A stretch of 64,000 nucleotides of DNA from Lunularia cruciata (lineage: Eukaryota > Streptophyta > Marchantiopsida > Lunulariales > Lunulariaceae), in assembly GCA_948567375.1 (NCBI GenBank), contig OX419756.1, forward strand, positions 52,590,333-52,654,332. Reading direction: 5' to 3'. Under the pieces are notes generated by a model. It was not told where the DNA came from. It saw only the letters and a list, made by a program, of their open reading frames with translations, and did no database searches. The position numbers and the translations under genes are program-made. Every line of letters begins with the position of its first letter. The stretch's first letter is position 1. Positions 1 through 12,192 of this stretch are shown here, in pieces.

Positions 1-89
1 AGATACTTCTAAAATATTCTAGGCTAATTTGGCTTGTTCTCTACTTTGTTAGCCTTACTAACTATGTTGCTAAATTCCATACTGTTACA
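1..89 (-). repeat. Family B LTR fragment, cut by the window edge
   Basis: The segment is the reverse complement of the start of the family B LTR that flanks the element at 6614-12187. Its right edge ends in GTTACA, the complement of the usual TGTAAC start. The rest of the LTR lies outside the window, so I cannot say whether this is a solo LTR or the edge of a full element. Confidence 0.7.
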
Positions 90-316
90 TACAATCTCTT
101 CATTATCTTGCCATGCCATTGTGCTCCAATTTGATCATATTGGTTAGGAATAGGTTTTACTCAACCCATATGCATCATTGTTCACCACTCCAATTTTGTA
201 AATAACCATGAAATCATTCTCTTATAAAATTAGAGCACATTGTATAAGCTTCCTTGAAAGCTTGCAAGACTCCATCTACCACTTCAAGGGTTGATGATCA
301 CTAATGAGAGTGAAGT

Positions 317-1067
317 TGTATAATATCAATAACTAGATATATTATCTAGATGTGAAAATTGCCTTGGTAACATCTAAAAGTATTTTAGGTATGATGGGTT
401 AGGTAGATCATATAAAGGTGTCATAGAGAGAACACTTTTACTAATAGAGCAAGTTGAAAATATTTTTAAAATATAATACCAATAACTAAACATATGATCT
501 AGAGATGAAAATTGGATAGGTAACATCTGGGAGGATGTTAAAAATAATGAACTAAGTAGATTAGATAGAGATATCCCCAAGAGAGTACTTCTACTGACAA
601 GGCAAGAGCCAAGAGGAGCTTGAAAATTTCCGAGTTAATTTTGGAAACCTAAACAAATGAATTAGGCCTTCAAAATGAATTTTTGCCCCCCTCCTAGCAT
701 AGGGAAAGATAGCTCTCCTCCTCTCATGTTTGTCTCATTGAGAGCTTTCCAATGGTATCTCATCCATGTGATTAGAGATTCCTACAAGAAGATTCTATAA
801 AGATTCCCTTTGATCAAAGATGATTTGACCAACTAGATAGGATCAAAATAGACATGTCATCCATTTATACAACTAATCTAAGGGTAAAGCTCACAGACAT
901 GTCACAAATCCATGTATATGATCCAAGGGTGGAACTTCTTTCAAGGGAGTCCCCTTTGCTATATAATACAATCAAGGTGCTAATTTGGAGCATTGGAGGA
1001 TTGAGTGTGAAGCTTGTGTTTCTTCTCATGAGTTTCTCTTAAGTTCTCTTATCCTTAGAAGATTACA
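317..1067 (+). repeat. Family A LTR insertion with a duplicated 5' part
   Basis: It begins TGTATAATATC and ends GATTACA. The first about 155 bp are a partial LTR; a full-length LTR follows from about 472. The insertion splits the RNase H region of D1. The same partial-plus-full arrangement occurs at 3626-4349. The flanking target duplication is not clear. Confidence 0.65.
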
Positions 1068-1337
1068 AGGGGTTGTCAAATAGGTAACATTGGAAATGTG
1101 ATATTGCCTACATTGTTGCTAAGCATTCTCTCTCATGTGATTATACTTTGCCTATGTTGAATTGATGGAGTGATTAGCATAGGCCACTGCAAACTTCTTC
1201 TCCTCATCATCTTACTAGATGTGCACTACTCCAAGCCCCAACATATTCTAATTAGTATAAACTTGAAATTTTCACTTTCTAATTGATCTCTTAAGAATAG
1301 GAGTAGATGTCAACCTCTCATTGAGCTATTTAAAAGC

Positions 1338-1689
1338 TATAACAATATGGAGTTTAGCAATGTAGTTAGTAAGGCTAAAAAATTAAAGAATAAGCCAAAA
1401 TAGCTCAAAATATTCTAGAAGCATCTAGGAAGCTTCTTGGGAAGCTTCCCAACTAGCTTAACTTACACCTCAAGTAGGTAGCTTCTAGAAGCTTCTAACT
1501 AGCTTAGCTTGCATGCCAAGTAGATCGCTTCTAGAAGGAAGCTTCTTGAGAAGCTTCTCAAGGAGCTTGTATGTTACATATAAATCCAAAGCCAAAGCTC
1601 ATGCTAGGCATTCGAATTTTTCCCACATTCAAGTGTCCCAAACTGAGTTTCTATTCTCCTATTTATCTCCTCAGTCTTGATCTTTTACA
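1338..1689 (+). repeat. Solo LTR of family B, TSD AAAGC
   Basis: It starts TATAACAATATGG (family consensus TGTAAC) and ends CTTTTACA. It is flanked by AAAGC at 1333-1337 and 1690-1694, a perfect 5-bp target duplication in D1. It is the 352-bp counterpart of the LTRs of the full element at 6614-12187, with small deletions. Confidence 0.85.
1483..1557. promoter_or_regulatory. Heat-shock-element-like cluster in the family B LTR
   Basis: 1483-1495 reads TTCTAGAAGCTTC, a perfect three-box TTCnnGAAnnTTC. 1529-1536 is TTCTAGAA, and 1538-1545 and 1550-1557 are GAAGCTTC. These fit the nGAAn/nTTCn grammar bound by heat-shock factors. Similar clusters recur in the LTRs at 6614-7028 and 11775-12187. Heat activation is inferred, not shown. 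Confidence 0.5.
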
Positions 1690-2254
1690 AAAGCTCTCTT
1701 TTGATCATCTCTCCAACACCACTCTTTTGTAAACTTGGTCAACTTTGTCAAAGCTTTGCAATCTCACTAAATCCTCTAACAAACTGGTGATAAAATTTCA
1801 CCAACCTAAAGAATGTTGTCACTCTACTTACATGCGTAGGCCAAGGAATATGTGCAATAGCTTCCACCTTTGTCTATTGAATACTAAGTCCACTAGCATA
1901 AATAATGTGGCCAAAATACTCAACTTGCTTGCGGAAGAATTTACACATCCCAATATATAATTTGAGTCCATGAGATCTCAATCTCTCAAATACCTCCAAC
2001 AAATGTCACTCATGCTTCTCCACAATAGTGCTATAGACCAAAATGTCATCAATATAGCACTAAGCAAATTCAAATCTTGCTGAGATCTTGTCCATGATCT
2101 TTGGAACTCAACATGAATGTTCTTAAATCAAATGGTAAGAACCTCCACTAATATAATACATCCTCATTGTGAAGATCAATAGCCTAAAATGGTATATTTG
2201 ACTTGTTTTCCTCCTTGATTGGAAATTGATCATATCCTATTTGAAGATCTAAAG

Positions 2255-2824
2255 TGTAATACCAATAGCTAGACAAATGATCTAGAGATGAAATTTGGTT
2301 TGGTGACATATGGGAGGATGTTACACATGATAGAGAAAGTATATCAGATAGAGGCATAACCAAAAGAGCACTTCTACTAATAGAGCAAAAGCCAAAATAG
2401 GCCTGAAAACTTTAGAGGCAATTTTGGAGGCCTAAATATGAATTAGGCCTAAAAAATGCGCAAATATTCCCCACCAAAGATAAGGCACACCTTCAATTCA
2501 CTTGGTTTGTCTCATTGAGAGCTTTTTCATGGTACATTAGAAACGTGATTAAGATATTCCTATAGAAAGATTCCCTTCAATCAAAGCCTATTTGACCAAC
2601 CAGATGGAACCACGACCAACATGTCACCCATGCAAGCAAGTAATCTGAGGATGGTGCTTGTTGATAGGTCACCTCTCCATGTACCTAATCCTTTGGTGGA
2701 TCTTCCTTAGAGGAGATCCTCTTTGGCTATATAATAAAGAGAAGTTGCTCCTTTGAGGCATTAGGAGTTTTGAGTATGGAATTTGTGTTTTCTTATTGTG
2801 ATTTTCTATCATTGGAATATTACA
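2255..2824 (+). repeat. 5' LTR of element A
   Basis: It begins TGTAATACC and ends AATATTACA, followed at once by the initiator-Met-type primer-binding site. Copies of this LTR recur at 317, 3626, 15845 (inverted), 17166, 47067 and 47672 (inverted), so it is the commonest repeat of the window. Confidence 0.9.
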
Positions 2825-3625
2825 ATGGTATCAAAGTAGGTGTTTCAATCCAAGAGAGTGGATCACCCCTCTTGGAAGAACATGTGCTACTTAGATTGAG
2901 TAATTTTGGAGAGAAAAATTGCAATACAATTGACAAGTTAGGAGCATTTTAGAGAGAGGTTGGGATGGAAGCTCCTAGTGGAAAATTTCCTACACCTCGC
3001 TTTTCATTCTTGAATCCATTTCACATCAAGGTTATGTATATCTAGCAAGAGCAATTGAGAAAATATCTTGTGTACCATTTTGGAGCAAAGTTTATGGACA
3101 TAGTGATGAATTCACCAAACCAAATGATTCTTCCTATAATGATTTATGATATAGAGTGGGATTTGGAAGTCTACATTCTATTGTGATTGATTGATGTGTC
3201 CCAAATCCTCTCCCTTTTAGCACTCAAGTAGAAATTCATTATGTTGTTAGACCAAAAGTAATGTTTAGAGATTTCTTAATCATGAATTTTGGTGAGGAAT
3301 ATTATCAACAAGTGATAGCCTCTTAAGTTCCAATGGTAGTCACAATAGTTTGTGCACCCTCTTGAGTCATCATATTAACATTCTATTGAAGTAGGAAGTA
3401 GAGATTGAGTGTTTCCAAGAACCATAGATTTGCAATTATATGAGCTAATGCAAGGAATGCAAGGAATGCAAGGGATGTTGAATGAGTTTTGAAAGATCAA
3501 GATGACCATGGAAGCATTACAAAGTCAAGTATAGATCTTCAAGAATGAACTAAGCAATGCAGGAGGGAGAACCATCACAAAACTTGATACCTATGATTGA
3601 AGCACGCATGCCAATGGCACCAAAA

Positions 3626-4349
3626 TTTAATACCAAGAGCTAGCCATATGATCTAGATGTGAAATTTGGTTTAGTAACATCTAGAATGATATTATAAATG
3701 ATGGTCAAAATAGATCAGATAAAAGTATCACCAAAAAGATACTGAACTAATAGAGAAGAAACCAAAATAGACTTAAAACCTTAGAACTAATAGTTAGACA
3801 TATGATTTAAAGGTGAAAATTGGTTTGGTAACATCTGGAAGGATGTTTAACATGGTGGACTAAATAGATCAGAGAGAGGTAGCACCAAAAGGGGACTTCT
3901 ACTAATAGAGTAGGAACCAAAATATACCTGAAATCTTTAAAGGCAAATTTAAAGGCCTGAATGGATGAATTAGGCCTTGAAAATGTGTAGAAGACCCCCT
4001 CCTTAACTTCATGTAATCTAGAGCTTCCAACGGTATCTCACCCATGTGATTCTGAGATTCATACAATAATATTCCCTAAAAGATTCTCTCTAATCAAAGC
4101 TTATTTGACCAACTAGATAAGACCAGGACCAACATGTCATCCATCCAAGTAAGTAATCCAAGGGTGGAGCTTGTAGACATATCACCTATTAGTGTGACTA
4201 ATCCTAGGGTGGAGCTTCATTGAAGAAGATCTTCTTTGTCTATATAATAAAGAGAAGGTGCTCCTTTGGGGCATTGAAGGTTTCAATGTGAAATCGTGTG
4301 TTTCTTGTGGTGTGTTTCTTCTTAGGTCTCATATCCTTGGAGTATTACA
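3626..4349 (+). repeat. Family A LTR insertion with a duplicated 5' part, inside element A
   Basis: A partial LTR of about 155 bp (from TTTAATACC) is followed by a full LTR ending GTATTACA at 4349. Flanks are CAAAA (3621-3625) and CAAAT (4350-4354), a probable target duplication with one mismatch. It splits gag of element A. The arrangement is the same as at 317-1067. Confidence 0.65.
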
Positions 4350-5675
4350 CAAATTCAATCAACAATGAAGCCACATTGCTACTACAGATGAAGAAGACCT
4401 ACAACATTGAGCCCTACAAAGTGCATCGTTCTATAGGAGTAGTGGAGAATTGGATTTTAAGGATGAATCAATACTTCAGATTGTTCTCAATGGAGATCAT
4501 CAAGCAGTCCTTAGGCATGTTTGCATGTGGGTACTTGATTGATAAATCCCTCATATGGTACAATTCTTGGTAATGATCAAGGTTGGCAAAAGGAAGAGAG
4601 GTCACCTAGATAGCAATGCAAAAAGGAGAGTTGAAGAATTTATAGTCGGTGAATTTTGTGCAGATGGCCCAAAACCCAACTATGGAGGTTGAGGCAAAAT
4701 AATAACATACAAGAGTACATGGAGGCCTTTCCTAATATGCAAGTTGCATTAACCAACATGAGCCCAATAGAGGCACTAGACAATTTCAAACAAGGGTTGA
4801 AGGAGCAGATTTGCCAAAAAGTGATGTTCAAAATCCTTGTACTTTATTTGAGGCCATTGCTTGTACTTAGAGAATAGCTGGGGTGCTTGGAGGAGGTGAG
4901 GAAGTAGTTCAATCTCAACATTATTGGGTTGAAATGCCAAACGTGGGTGGACCAGTTCCTATGGAATTATGCAACCTTTGGTTTTGAGACCAAGGAGCAT
5001 AACCACTCCAAGAAGAATGGGGACAAGTAGAAGAATAGAGAGAGGGAGTTACATGAGGAAAAGGATCTCAAGGAGAACAATGTTATTGTTACAATTGTGA
5101 CCATATTAGGGACATATCCATCAATTATCATGCCTCTCTTCTAGAGGCCCTTGGCCTCTATATAGGCAATCTTGGAATAACATGGAGAGATGAACTAAAG
5201 AGGATGATGCAAAAATCACCTCAAAAAACAAAGATCATCAGTAAATGTACCTTGTGGCATTATTGGCTCAATTGGGAATTAAAAAAGCAAGAGGAGGAAG
5301 CAGATGAGTGCACAAAGATCTAGAAAGGGAAACTCTTAATTGATTGTTGTGAATGGAGTCCTAGAAGGTAATTAGGTGAGACTATTGATATATCCTAGAG
5401 CAACAAAGAATTTTTTGTCCCACTTTGTTGTATTGAGATTGGAGATGGATCTAAAGAAGGATAAGAGTGAAGAAGTCAAGTTACCTAATGGACAGATAGA
5501 GAGGATTGAGTCATTACCTAGAAAAGTAGCACTTTTTATAAGAGAATATCAAAAAGAAATCGAGTGGCAAGTGATACAACTAGCTCATTATGATGCAATC
5601 TTAGGCATGCCATGGATGGAGCACTACAATCCTATGGTAGATTGGAGAAAGAAAGAAGTGAGAACTCACGAATAA
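4350..5675 (+). pseudogene. Element A gag and protease remnant
   Basis: Gag fragments occur at 4350-4573 and 4656-4877. A degenerate zinc-knuckle stretch near 5080-5120 keeps CYNC and a histidine but lacks the last cysteine. 5376-5675 is the protease region: the active-site area has lost the D-S/T-G motif, but ATKNFLS survives next to it, and YDAILGMPWMEHYNPMVDW is the usual gypsy protease C-terminus. Stops separate the parts. Confidence 0.7.
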
Positions 5676-5768
5676 AAGATCATTGGAGTTAAAGATAGAG
5701 CATATAGGCTAGAAGTACCTCTTTATGTCATAGTAAAAATAGCAATATGTAATATAGATAGATGTTTC

Positions 5769-6509
5769 ATGGGTCTAATAAGAGAAGTCCAGAGTGCACA
5801 ACTCGACGGACAAGTTCCTAAGAAATTGAAAGATGTGGTTAATGAGTTCCAAGATGTCTTCTTGGATGACCTGCCATCAGGATTACCACTAGAAAGGAGA
5901 GTAGACCATAAAATCAAGATAATTCTTGGGAAGAAACCTCCTTGTAAGGCATCGATACCGTCCATCACCTCATGAGTTAGAGGAGTGTAAGGCTCAAATT
6001 GAAGATATGTTGCAGAAAGGATTTATCCAACCCAACGTATCACCATATGGGGCTCTTATCTTGTTTGTAAAGTAAAAAGATGGTACAATGCACATGTGCA
6101 TTGATTATTGGAACCTAAATCAATAAATAGTGAAGAACAAATACCCCTCGACATGGAAAACTTGTTTGCATGGACAACTTGTTTACCTTGCATGGACAAC
6201 TTGTTTGATCAACTCAATAGGGCAAAATACTTCACTAAACTGGATATGCAAAGTGGGTACAACAAGATTTGGATTGCGGAGGAAGACATTCAAAAAGTTA
6301 CCTTTCAAACAAGGTATGGTCACTTTGAGTACCTAGTGATGCCGTTTGGCCTCACCAATGCACTACCCATTTTCATGAGTTTGATAAATGACATATTTTG
6401 TCCATACTTGGATAAATCTACTATCTTTTTCCTTGATGATATTCCTGTCTATAGTAGGACAATGATGGAACACAAGCAACATTTGCGAGAAGTCCTCCAA
6501 ATTCTATGA
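5769..6509 (+). pseudogene. Element A reverse transcriptase, N-terminal and palm part
   Basis: 5769-5975 encodes the linker with VNEFQDVFLDDLP, typical just before gypsy reverse transcriptase. After a frameshift, 6108-6509 contains KLDMQSGYNKIWI, VMPFGLTNA and FLDDIPVYS, the last being the catalytic Y/F-x-D-D box. Integration of element B at 6614 cuts the thumb; the sequence resumes at 12,193. Confidence 0.85.
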
Positions 6510-6613
6510 TAGAATCAATTGTTTGGGAAGTGTCTCAAAATCTCAAAGTGTGAGTTTGGCAAGTCTGAAGTAGACTATTTGGTGCATAGAGTAAGTGCAA
6601 TAGGTATCCAAGT

Positions 6614-7028
6614 TGTAACAATATGGAGTTTAGTGACGTAGTTAGTAAGGCTAACAAAGTAGAGAATGAACCAAATTAGCCAAGAATATTTTAGAAGCAT
6701 CTAGGAAGCTTCTTGGGAAACTTCCCAACTAGTTAACTTGTGCCCCAAGGAGATAGCTTCTAGAAAGAAGCTTCTTACTAGCTTAGCTTGCGAGCCAAGT
6801 AGGCGGCTTCTAGAAGGAAGCTTCTTGAGAAGCTTCCTAGTTAACTTGGCTTGCACTCTAAGAAAGCGGCTCAAGGAAGCTTCTTGAGAAGCTTCTCAAG
6901 GGCCTTGTATGCTACATATTAATACCAAATCCAAAGCTCATGCTAGGTATTCAGAGATTTCACACATTCAAGCGTCCCAATGTGAAGTTCCATTCTCCTA
7001 TTTCTCTCCTTGGTCTTAGTGTTTTACA
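6614..7028 (+). repeat. 5' LTR of element B
   Basis: Near-identical in layout to 11775-12187. It holds repeated GAAGCTTC / TTCTAGAA motifs between about 6700 and 6900, matching heat-shock-factor binding grammar. The primer-binding site starts two bases after its end. Confidence 0.9.
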
Positions 7029-7384
7029 TTGGTATTAGAGCAGGAATGGGATGGATAGAATTTATGGACCACCAAATCCACTTCCGCCAAACCATTAGGA
7101 TTTTCATCTCCAAATATTACCCAAGCATTGTTTCATACAATTCTTCACCTTGTGCTTTGGGTAGGATTTTCTACATATGATCACCGTGTCTAAGGAACAC
7201 TTGATACTTCCTATTGTAACTTATGGAGAACAATGGATGTGCGGTATCTATGTGTTAATCAATTGGATAAATTGAGGGTAGTGGAATAGAGAAGTAGTTA
7301 TGGTTGCAATACTAGACGTTATCCTTGCAATGCAACAACAAATCAAGTATCTTACTTGATTGTTGGATGAACTAGACTAGCAAT

Positions 7385-8150
7385 GACAAGAACAAATAGA
7401 GAGAGTGCCTGTTCAAGATGGAGAAGATCACGTTCAATTTCCAAAACCTAAGGTATTTGAAGGCAAGAATATTTTGGGCACGGTGGAGAATTTTGTGTTT
7501 GACTACGAATGTTACTTTGAAGCCACCAATCTTCAAGACAAGCGGAAACAAATTCTCTTGGCTTCTAGCCAATTGGATGGTGTGGCCAAAATTTGGTGGC
7601 AATTCCAAGTAGAGCAAGCTGAACGACAGATTGTTACACCAAATTGACATGGGTAAAATTCAAGGATGCAATACTTGGTCAATTTCAAAATTTAAATGTC
7701 ACCCGAGTCGCACAAGATAAATTAGCGGAGTTGAAGTAGATTGGTTCCATAAGGAGCTACATCACACAATTTCAGATGATCATCATGCAAATTCCAAATA
7801 TCCAAGGAGATGAAGTTCTAGATTGATTTGTGCGAGGATTGAAGTCACAAAACAAATTAGAGATGACCATGTGGGAGCCACAAAACATAGAAGAAGCCAT
7901 ACTATTGGCTAAGCATTTTGATTTCTTGGTTGCAACAACTTGGTCTTGACCTCGACCTACATAAAGCCTACCAATACACTCCACACATGTGGAAGAACCC
8001 ATACCAATAGAGATTGATGCTATTAAATGGAGACCACTTGGTATAGTAGATAGAGAAAGATTGCAACAAAATGGAGGTTGCTTTTATTATCACCAAGTTG
8101 GACATCGCATTGCTGAATGTACACTTAGGAATGGGTGACATTGACAAGTT
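7385..8150 (+). pseudogene. Element B gag
   Basis: 7405-7647 encodes a gag capsid segment (FPKPKVFEGKN, LASSQLDGVAKIWWQFQVEQA). A nucleocapsid knuckle near 8080-8125 reads CFYYHQVGHRIAEC: the CX2CX4HX4C spacing is kept, but the second cysteine is tyrosine. Several stops lie between the two parts. Confidence 0.75.
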
Positions 8151-8261
8151 GCCCATATGGAGTTTGTAGAACACAATGATCAAGGAAATGAAGAATCCTA
8201 GTAGATTTTGAGCCACCTATTGGGAGCTTGATTAGTTCCAATGGGATTGAAGGCTTGACCT

Positions 8262-8543
8262 ATGCAAGGTACAATATCTAATTGGGGTTGTAGGATTTTG
8301 GTTGATTCCAGAAGTTTGGAGAATTGCATGTCTATGCAAGTAGTAAAGGAATTGGGTATTCCTATCAAACCAGTGATTGGAAGTAGAGTAATGATGGCGG
8401 ATCCTACTTCACATCTTGTTACCTTCAAGATTGGTAAGGAGTATTTGGAGTGTATGAGGTTTGTAGTGGCACCTCTACACTATGATATCATTCTAGATCT
8501 ACCTTGGCTTGAATGTCATAAGGTTCAATTTGATTGGACCTGA
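8262..8543 (+). pseudogene. Element B aspartic protease
   Basis: ILVDSRSLENCMSM corresponds to the retropepsin active site; the conserved glycine after DS is now arginine. YDIILDLPWLECHKVQFDW is the C-terminal beta strand typical of chromovirus proteases. This is the longest open stretch of this domain. Confidence 0.8.
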
Positions 8544-8879
8544 TGACAAATTCAAATACAACACCAAGATAGAAATTTCTAACTAGGTTGTCTAGCACCT
8601 CTAAGTATGACACCTCAGAATAGTTAGTCCCAAGATGGGAAATTTTTCTAGAAGGTAGCCATAGAGCAAACCTTGGAGAGAGATGAGTCCCAAGATGGGA
8701 AGTTTGCCAAGAAGGCAACCATGGAGCAAGCTTGGAAGAGAGATGAGTCCTTGGAAGGGAAGTTGGTTAGTAAAGCAACTATAGAGCAAGCTTTGGAGGA
8801 AGATAAGTCTATATTTGCGGTGTGGATCAAGCAGATTGCACAAGAACAATCTAAGGAGGGCCAAGAGCCTCATCAAGCA

Positions 8880-10250
8880 ATGGTTGATTGGATAGTTTAG
8901 GAGTTTGTGGATGTGTTTTTGGATGATCTGCCAAAGGGATTACCCTCCGATTGAGGTATGCCCTTCAAGATTGAGTTATTGCCAAGGAGTACTCTAGTGA
9001 GTAGACCGATCTATCGACTCTCACCAAAGGAGTTGGAAGAGTTGCAAACAACACTTACAAAGTTGTTGAAGGACTTCATATGACATAATACCTCTCCTTA
9101 GAGAGCATTGGTACTATTTGTTCTAAAGAAGGATGGAGGACTTTGTTTTTGTATTGATTACCATGTGCTCAATAAGCAAACTGTGAAGAATGCATATCCC
9201 TGCCTTGGATTGATGACTTGCTTGATCAACTAAGTGGAGCACGCTTCTTTTCCAAGTTAGATCTTTGCAGTGGCTATTGGCAAATTCCTATTGATAAAGA
9301 GGATGTTCAAAAGACTACCTTTTGCACAAGATATGGGTATTTTGAGTGGAGAGTTCTACCTTTCGGACTCACTTATGCTCCAACACTCTTCATAAATTAG
9401 ATGCATCGGGTGTTAGATGGACTATTGGATCGGTCCGTGGTGGTGTTCTTGGATGATATCTTAATTTATAGTAAGATAGAGGTAGAGCACATGAATCATA
9501 TGCAAGAAGTCTTAAGACGACTACAACAATGGAAATTTTACTAATAGAAGTCAAAATGTGCCTTTTGGCAGAAGGAGGTTACCTTCTTGGGTCATAAGAT
9601 CTCATCAGAGTGGATCAAGATGGAAAGAGAGAAAATCAAAGCCATTACTAATTGGCTTACCCCAAAGGATGCTACAAAAGTACAAACATTCAATGGATTG
9701 GCCAGTTTTTACCAACGGTTCATCCACTATTATGCTCATGTGGCTACACCATTGACTGACCTCTTAGAAAAGAACTCAAGCTTCTAGTGGACCACCAAGC
9801 ATGAAGAAGCATTCTAGAAGTTAAAGCATATGGTGTCTTCAAGACCCATTCTTCAACCATATGACCCTCAACTACCTTGTGTGGTTGATTTTGATTGTGT
9901 GGTTGCAATTGGAGTTGTGTTGCAACAAGAATTCCTAGATGGACTACATCTCATTGCCTTTGTATCTCACCGACTCAATACAGCTGAAAGAAATTACTCT
10001 ACTTGAGATTGGGAACAACTTGCAATGGTATATGCCATTAAGGTATGGAGGCATTATCTCTTGGGGAAAACAAGTGATCATACAAATTGATCACAAGCCA
10101 TTGTTGCAGACCTTACACTTGGAACACATGAAGAGTCAACATCATTAATGGGAAGAGCAACTCTTGTTGTTTGACATCAAACTTGAGTACAAACCAGGTC
10201 GGTTTCATGTCATCATTGGTGCTCTATCATGATGACCTGATTTGAAATCT
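8880..10250 (+). pseudogene. Element B reverse transcriptase and RNase H
   Basis: Motifs in order: FVDVFLDDLPKG linker (8,905), FSKLDLCSGYWQIPI (about 9250), RVLPFGLTYAP (about 9350), VVFLDDILIYSK (about 9440, catalytic), then the thumb (FLGHKIS; 9587-9787) and RNase H (VVDFDCVVAIGVVL near 9890, IDHKPLLQTLHLEH near 10090). In-frame stops interrupt it at several places. It joins directly to the integrase zinc finger. Confidence 0.88.
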
Positions 10251-10449
10251 CTTCCTCTCATCACGGCAGCAATAATGATGGTGTCAATTGATCTGAAGGT
10301 CCATAACGAGTTTTGGTTAGCTCTACAACAAGATTCCTTCTTCCAAATGGTACATGGTCATCTTACAATAGGCAATAAGGAGTACAACACCTTCTCCTTC
10401 AAGGAAGGCCTTCTATTCCATGCAAACCGGATCTATGTTCTAGCCTAAG

Positions 10450-11500
10450 GTGATCTCCGACTTGTGCGCCTTGAGGAAGCCCATGATCTACCAATAGTTG
10501 GTCACATGGGAGTGGACAAGACCTTGGGTACCCTTCTATGCCAATGGTGGTGGCCCAACATGACACGAGATGTTTGAGAGTTTGTTTGATCATGTGAGAG
10601 TTGTCAACACAACAAGGCCAATAACCCAAAGCGAGTGGACTCCTTCAACCACTTCCTATTCCAACTTCTCATTGGGAACATGTGAGCTTATATCTCATCA
10701 TCTCCTTGCTCAAGATATAACAAGGTCACACCACAATTGTGGTGTTTGTAGATAAGCTTAATAATTAAATCCATTAGGCACCAACGATTGACACTATGGA
10801 TGCTCCAACCTTGGCGCAACTCTACTTCAATAATGTATTCAAGCATCATGGGATGCCACGCGTACTCATCTCTGATCGTGATCCTCACTTCACTAGAAAG
10901 TTTTGGCAAGCCCTCTTCTACATGCTTGGCACTAAACTTGCTTTGTCCACAGCCTATCATCCTCAAACTGATGGACAAACTGAACTTGCAAATTGCACCT
11001 TGGAAGATATGCTTTGTGCCTTTGTCAACATTCACCATACTAATTGGGATGAATGTCTTGCAGTTGTGGAGTTTGCATACAACAATTATAAACAAGAAAG
11101 CACCGGATTCTCTCCTTTCTTTCTCAATTTTGGCCAAGATCCACTTGTCCTTGATTCTCTTCTTACTCCTCCCTCGTCTCAAGTCCTTCATACTTCAACC
11201 TTCTTGACCACCATATCTAAATCTCTCCAACAAGCCAAATCTCACCTCCTTGTTGCTTAGAATCATCAAAAACAATATGTGGACCACCATCATCGTGATC
11301 TCACCTTTGAAGTTGGTGATAAAGTTACCTCTAGTAATCTACCCCTCCCACTTGATACCCAAGTTTGTAAACTTGCCCTAATTGGATAGGACCTTTTGAT
11401 GTCACCCAAATTGTCTCTCTTGTTGCTTATCAACTTGCCTTGCCTTCTCATATGTGCATCTATCCTATCTTTCATGTTTCCAAGTTGAAACCCTTTGTTC
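10450..11500 (+). pseudogene. Element B integrase
   Basis: An HHCC zinc finger (HDLPIVGHMGVDKT, then CESCQHNK; 10.47-10.62 kb) precedes a catalytic core. The core's first aspartate region is damaged (10.68-10.80 kb). 10796-11260 is open: LISDRDPHFTRKFWQ holds the second aspartate and AYHPQTDGQTE the glutamate. The C-terminal part (FEVGDKV, HVSKLKPF) continues to the chromodomain after a shift of frame. Confidence 0.87.
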
Positions 11501-11558
11501 CTAACCCCTCTTTTTTTCCTCTTGAGTCCAACCTCCTCCTCCTCCTATCCCTATCAAT

Positions 11559-11739
11559 GATCATGAGGAGTATGAAATTTATCATATCCTTGCGCGTCAC
11601 CACATCCAACGAGGATGCCAACAACACACGGAGTACAAGGTCCTTTGGAAAGGGTATCCCCTTCATGATGCCACATGGGAACCTCTTTCTCACCTCCAAA
11701 ATGCACAAAGGGCAATCCAGGAGTTTGAAACTTCAATAA
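11559..11739 (+). pseudogene. Element B chromodomain
   Basis: The reading frame from 11559 gives EEYEIYHIL, TEYKVLWKGYPLHDATWEP and a terminal helix up to about 11739: a classical retroelement chromodomain with its aromatic residues. Chromoviruses use it to direct integration to marked chromatin. It is directly followed by the purine tract and the 3' LTR. Confidence 0.85.
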
Positions 11740-11774
11740 CAATGAGGACGTCACCAACTAGTAGTGGGAGAATA

Positions 11775-12187
11775 TGTAACAATATGGAGTTTAGCAACGT
11801 AGTTAGTAAGGCTAACAAAGTAGAGAATAAACCAAATTAGCCTAGAATATTCTAGAAGCATCTAGGAAGGTTCTTTGGAAGCTTCCCAACTAGTTAACTT
11901 GTGCCCCAAACATATAGCTTCTATAAGGAAGCTTCTAGAAACTTCTAACTAGCTTAGCTTGCACGCCAAGTAGACGGCTTCTAGAAGGAAGCCTCTTGAG
12001 AAGCTGTCTAGTTAACTTGGCTTGCACTCTAAGAAAGTAGCTCAAGGAAGCTTCTCAAAGGCCTTGTATGCTACCTATAAATACCAAAGCTGAAGCTCAT
12101 GCTAGGCATTCTGAGTTTTCTCTCATTCAAGCGTCCCAATGTGAACTTCCATTCTCCTATTTCTCTCCTTGGTCTTGGTCTTTTACA
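11775..12187 (+). repeat. 3' LTR of element B
   Basis: It starts TGTAACAATATGG right after the GTGGGAGAATA purine tract and ends TTTTACA, followed by the CAAGT duplication. It is similar to the 5' LTR throughout, with a few substitutions and indels. Confidence 0.9.
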
Positions 12188-12192
12188 CAAGT

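Larger units (their letters stand above)
1068..2254 (-). pseudogene. D1 reverse transcriptase / RNase H remnant
   Basis: Excluding the solo LTR at 1338-1689, this matches copy D2 at 53.97-54.80 kb on the minus strand, covering the start of RNase H and the palm and thumb of reverse transcriptase. Stops and indels occur throughout, so no protein can be made. The match resumes on the other side of chromovirus A at 14,862, where the interrupted sequence continues after a 5-bp duplication. Only the alignment with D2 reveals what it was. Confidence 0.65.
6614..12187 (+). mobile_element. Family B Ty3/gypsy chromovirus, nested in element A
   Basis: LTRs are 6614-7028 (415 bp) and 11775-12187 (413 bp), starting TGTAACAATATGG and ending TTTTACA, flanked by CAAGT at 6609-6613 and 12188-12192. 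The primer-binding site TGGTATTAGAGCAGG (7030-7044) matches initiator tRNA-Met apart from a probable C-to-T change. The order is gag, protease, reverse transcriptase, RNase H, integrase, chromodomain. Coding parts carry many stops, so it is dead, but it is younger than its host elements. Confidence 0.93.
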
